Shown here: piece after piece, positions 62,069-64,000 of the stretch
Layout: every line of letters begins with the position of its first letter
Position numbering within the stretch: the stretch's first letter is position 1
Source of the DNA: Falsochrobactrum ovis
GTDB lineage: Bacteria > Pseudomonadota > Alphaproteobacteria > Rhizobiales > Rhizobiaceae
DNA length: 64,000 nucleotides
Assembly (NCBI RefSeq): GCF_003259955.1
Contig: NZ_QLMK01000003.1
Location: 1-64,000 of the forward strand
Reading direction: 5' to 3'
Made by a program: the position numbers and the translations under genes
Notes under the pieces: generated by a model
Seen by the model: only the letters and a program-made list of their open reading frames with translations
Told to the model about the DNA's origin: nothing
Database searches by the model: none

Positions 62069-62416
62069 TTACCGTCCTGAATATCTTGTGCGACGCCCCG
62101 AGACAGGACGACTATGCAATTGGTGGGTGGAGTATTGTCTATAATAGCCCAATCCGGTGCGCAGAATGGTAGCCATAACGCCACCACCTACCATGAGCCA
62201 GCCAATGACATGCGGCCAGATAAACTCCACACCACTGCTTAGCGCGATGATCAGAACACCCGCCCATAGGATAATTGCCGTGCGGCGCCAATATACGGGG
62301 TTGTTTTCATCGAAAACTGCTTTCCACAAAGACATAACCAAGCAAGCAAAAAAAACTGCTGCTGCCAGGCCAATGTTAAGCAACTCGACAGGTAGCCATG
62401 GTTGCGTATCCAGCAT
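62069..62416 (-). CDS. hypothetical membrane protein
   Basis: The 115-residue product has three hydrophobic segments: LLNIGLAAAVFFACLVMSLW, AIILWAGVLIIALSSGVEFIW and VIGWLMVGGGVMATILRTGLG. A basic tail ends in PVSGRRTRYSGR. I recognise no family. The start is uncertain: ATG at 62416, 62425 or 62479 are all in frame and none has a good ribosome site. The opposite-strand frame over the same DNA looks less protein-like. It is convergent with the DUF442-like gene. Confidence 0.55.
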   Translation of the reverse strand: MLDTQPWLPVELLNIGLAAAVFFACLVMSLWKAVFDENNPVYWRRTAIILWAGVLIIALSSGVEFIWPHVIGWLMVGGGVMATILRTGLGYYRQYSTHQLHSRPVSGRRTRYSGR

Positions 62417-62689
62417 TATTTCCATCCAGTTCGTCGTGCACCACCCACCGATGAGGGCAGCATGTTTCATTGCAGCCATTGGGCTTAAGCTTTATGGCGG
62501 CAACGTGTTAGAAGCACGGAAGCGAGACGAAAATACAGTCACATATTATTGCGCTCACGGTACATAACGTGTTGAAATCATTGGCTATCAAGCGGCTTCT
62601 TTCGTGCATCATCCAAATCAGGGGCTTGCACGCAAATTTCAAAACCAATTTAGCGCATTATCTATTTTCTAATTTAAGCGGGCTACGTC

Positions 62690-64000
62690 TTATTTACCGT
62701 GAGAAACTCCCAACCTCCGGCCCACACGGGCAAGGAAAATAATCGGTAATATTCCGACTATCACAATCGCCAAAGCCGCGATTGACGCCTCTTCATAGGT
62801 GCCCCTCGCCGCTTCACCATAAAGATGAGTGGAAAAAGTTTCAAAATTCAGTGGTCGCAACAGTAATGTTGCTGGTAGTTCTTTCACGCAATCGACGAAA
62901 ACGAGAAGGCCGGCTGCAACGATTGCGGTTTTAGACAGCGGCAAATGCAAGGTTCGGAAAGTTTCGGTCACGCTCCGCCCCAACATTCGCGAAGCATGGT
63001 CCAAAGATTGCGGTATACGCTCAAGACCTGCATCAATCCCCCCCGCCGAAATCGCCAAAAAGCGCACTAAATAGGCATAGATGAGTGCTGCGCCAGATCC
63101 GATCAGCAGCAATCCGGTAGTCCACCCAAACAGTTGGGACGCTATCTGGCCGACAATTTGGTCAAAGGCTCCTGCAACGACTAAGACGCCAATTGCAATC
63201 ACCGTTCCCGGCGCTGCATAGCCCATGATGGATAGACGATAAAACCATCGTGCTAATCCTTTAGGAAATAATCTCAATGCATAGGCAACTAAGATACCGC
63301 AAATCAGCACCAAAACCGTTGCGATTGCGGCAAACATAACCGTATTCACCGCCTCTGACGCGAGGCGAGGTGAAATTCCGGCAAAACGAACGCGCTTATA
63401 AGCCTCAATCACAAGATAAGATGCGGGCATTGCAAAACCGATAATGATCGGCATTGCACATAGAAGAAATAGTCCAAACGCTTTGAAGCCACGCACTTTA
63501 AGCGGATCAAACCCGCGGGAATGCCTGATATTGGTCGAAAAACGTTGTTTGCGCCGCGCCCAACGCTCAATCGATACGAGAACGACCACGATTAATAACA
63601 GAACAAGCGCCAATTGAGCTGCCCCTGGCAGATCCGAGCGGGTAATCCACGTCGTATAGATTGAGACTGTAAGTGTCCTCACGCCGAGAAATTCTGCCGC
63701 TCCAATATCATTAAGGGTTTCCATGAGCGCAAGACTGATGCCCACCGCAACAGCGGGACGCGCAAGCGGCAGCGCAACCCGCCAAAATATCGCGCCGCGG
63801 CTGACGCCAAGCGTTCTCGCCGCGTCGATCAAGCTCGCTGACTGCGTAAGAAACATCGCGCGCGTTGGGATATAAACATAAGGAAAAAGAACAAAGCCCA
63901 ACAGTATGATACAACCCGCCATTGATCTAATATCGGGAAGTCGAAACTCTCTAGGGCTATCAAACCCTAGCAAAAAGCGAATGGCTCCTTGCACTGGACC
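62690..64000 (-). CDS. Fe(III) ABC transporter permease (FbpB type), 5' part beyond the window
   Basis: The frame runs off the right edge; 436 residues of the C-terminal part are visible. Two ABC permease units are fused: the first ends with DAARTLGVSRGAIFWRVALPLARPAVAVG, the second with DHASRMLGRSVTETFRTLHLPLSKTAIVAA. Each carries the EAA-type coupling loop. Double-domain permeases of this kind import Fe3+ bound to a periplasmic protein. LNDIGAAEFLGVRTLTVSIYTTWITRSDLPGAAQLAL is typical of FbpB. An ATPase and a binding protein would be expected nearby outside the window; none is seen downstream. Confidence 0.9.
   Translation of the reverse strand, partial: GPVQGAIRFLLGFDSPREFRLPDIRSMAGCIILLGFVLFPYVYIPTRAMFLTQSASLIDAARTLGVSRGAIFWRVALPLARPAVAVGISLALMETLNDIGAAEFLGVRTLTVSIYTTWITRSDLPGAAQLALVLLLIVVVLVSIERWARRKQRFSTNIRHSRGFDPLKVRGFKAFGLFLLCAMPIIIGFAMPASYLVIEAYKRVRFAGISPRLASEAVNTVMFAAIATVLVLICGILVAYALRLFPKGLARWFYRLSIMGYAAPGTVIAIGVLVVAGAFDQIVGQIASQLFGWTTGLLLIGSGAALIYAYLVRFLAISAGGIDAGLERIPQSLDHASRMLGRSVTETFRTLHLPLSKTAIVAAGLLVFVDCVKELPATLLLRPLNFETFSTHLYGEAARGTYEEASIAALAIVIVGILPIIFLARVGRRLGVSHGK

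Noticed and set aside
62157-62567. A plus-strand 136-codon frame opposite the unknown membrane protein
   Set aside because: The minus-strand product has regular membrane segments, whereas this one is irregular and has no ribosome site.

Overview
The window is bacterial chromosomal DNA, gene dense, with roughly balanced GC by eye. It looks like an alphaproteobacterium of the order Hyphomicrobiales (Rhizobiales), close to the Brucellaceae and their relatives. The best single clue is a Brucella-type lumazine synthase 2 (ribH2) under its own FMN riboswitch at 60006-60714. Supporting clues are a fused MrpA/MrpB (Pha) antiporter subunit, a SitABCD-type metal transporter, an Lrp/saccharopine-dehydrogenase pair and many ATP-binding cassette (ABC) uptake systems. 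Most of the window is ordinary core and accessory metabolism. I found no prophage, CRISPR array or restriction cluster. The only mobile DNA is the 3' end of an IS5-family element at the left edge.

Left third (1-20 kb): an IS5-type element has cut off the 5' end of an amino-acid ABC permease whose binding protein and ATPase remain intact. Next come adenine deaminase, then an Lrp-type regulator divergent from a saccharopine-dehydrogenase-like enzyme, two tandem basic-amino-acid binding proteins without a permease, and an FAD amino-acid oxidoreductase. Together these suggest an amino-acid scavenging and degradation region. A Mn/Fe/Zn-type ABC operon (sitABCD) faces an AraC regulator. A diguanylate cyclase and a trehalose operon (otsB, GH15 hydrolase, otsA) with translational overlaps follow.

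Middle (20-44 kb): a FucU/RbsD protein, tRNA-Gly(GCC), an EmrB/QacA-type exporter, a five-gene peptide/opine ABC operon, a DEDDh exonuclease, a sugar-porter-like MFS carrier facing a DmpA-type aminopeptidase, an FtsK translocase lacking membrane segments, SURF1, an N-acetylglucosamine-kinase-like protein, and the cytochrome bd operon. The bd operon runs GbsR/MarR regulator, cydD, cydC, cydA, cydB, cydX. It combines a regulator, the CydDC exporter needed for bd assembly, the oxidase subunits and a small subunit of 51 residues.

Right third (44-64 kb): the Mrp/Pha cation/proton antiporter operon (phaAB, C, D, E, F, G), an FAD/NAD(P)-binding protein, a nitroreductase, mogA, a lipoprotein GH25 muramidase, a tiny predicted membrane protein, a glucose/mannose-type ABC operon with LacI-like operators, ribH2, fdhD, a DUF442-type phosphatase/sulfurtransferase-like protein, an unknown membrane protein, and the 3' part of an Fe(III) ABC permease that runs off the right edge.

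The least explained material is regulatory or very small. It includes several perfect palindromes in promoters, a hairpin placed exactly between the Shine-Dalgarno (SD) sequence and the start codon of cydA, a 10-bp tandem repeat before the antiporter operon, and a 33-residue membrane ORF with its own palindrome, strong ribosome site and terminator. All assignments rest on reading the sequence and knowledge of the families; no database search was run.
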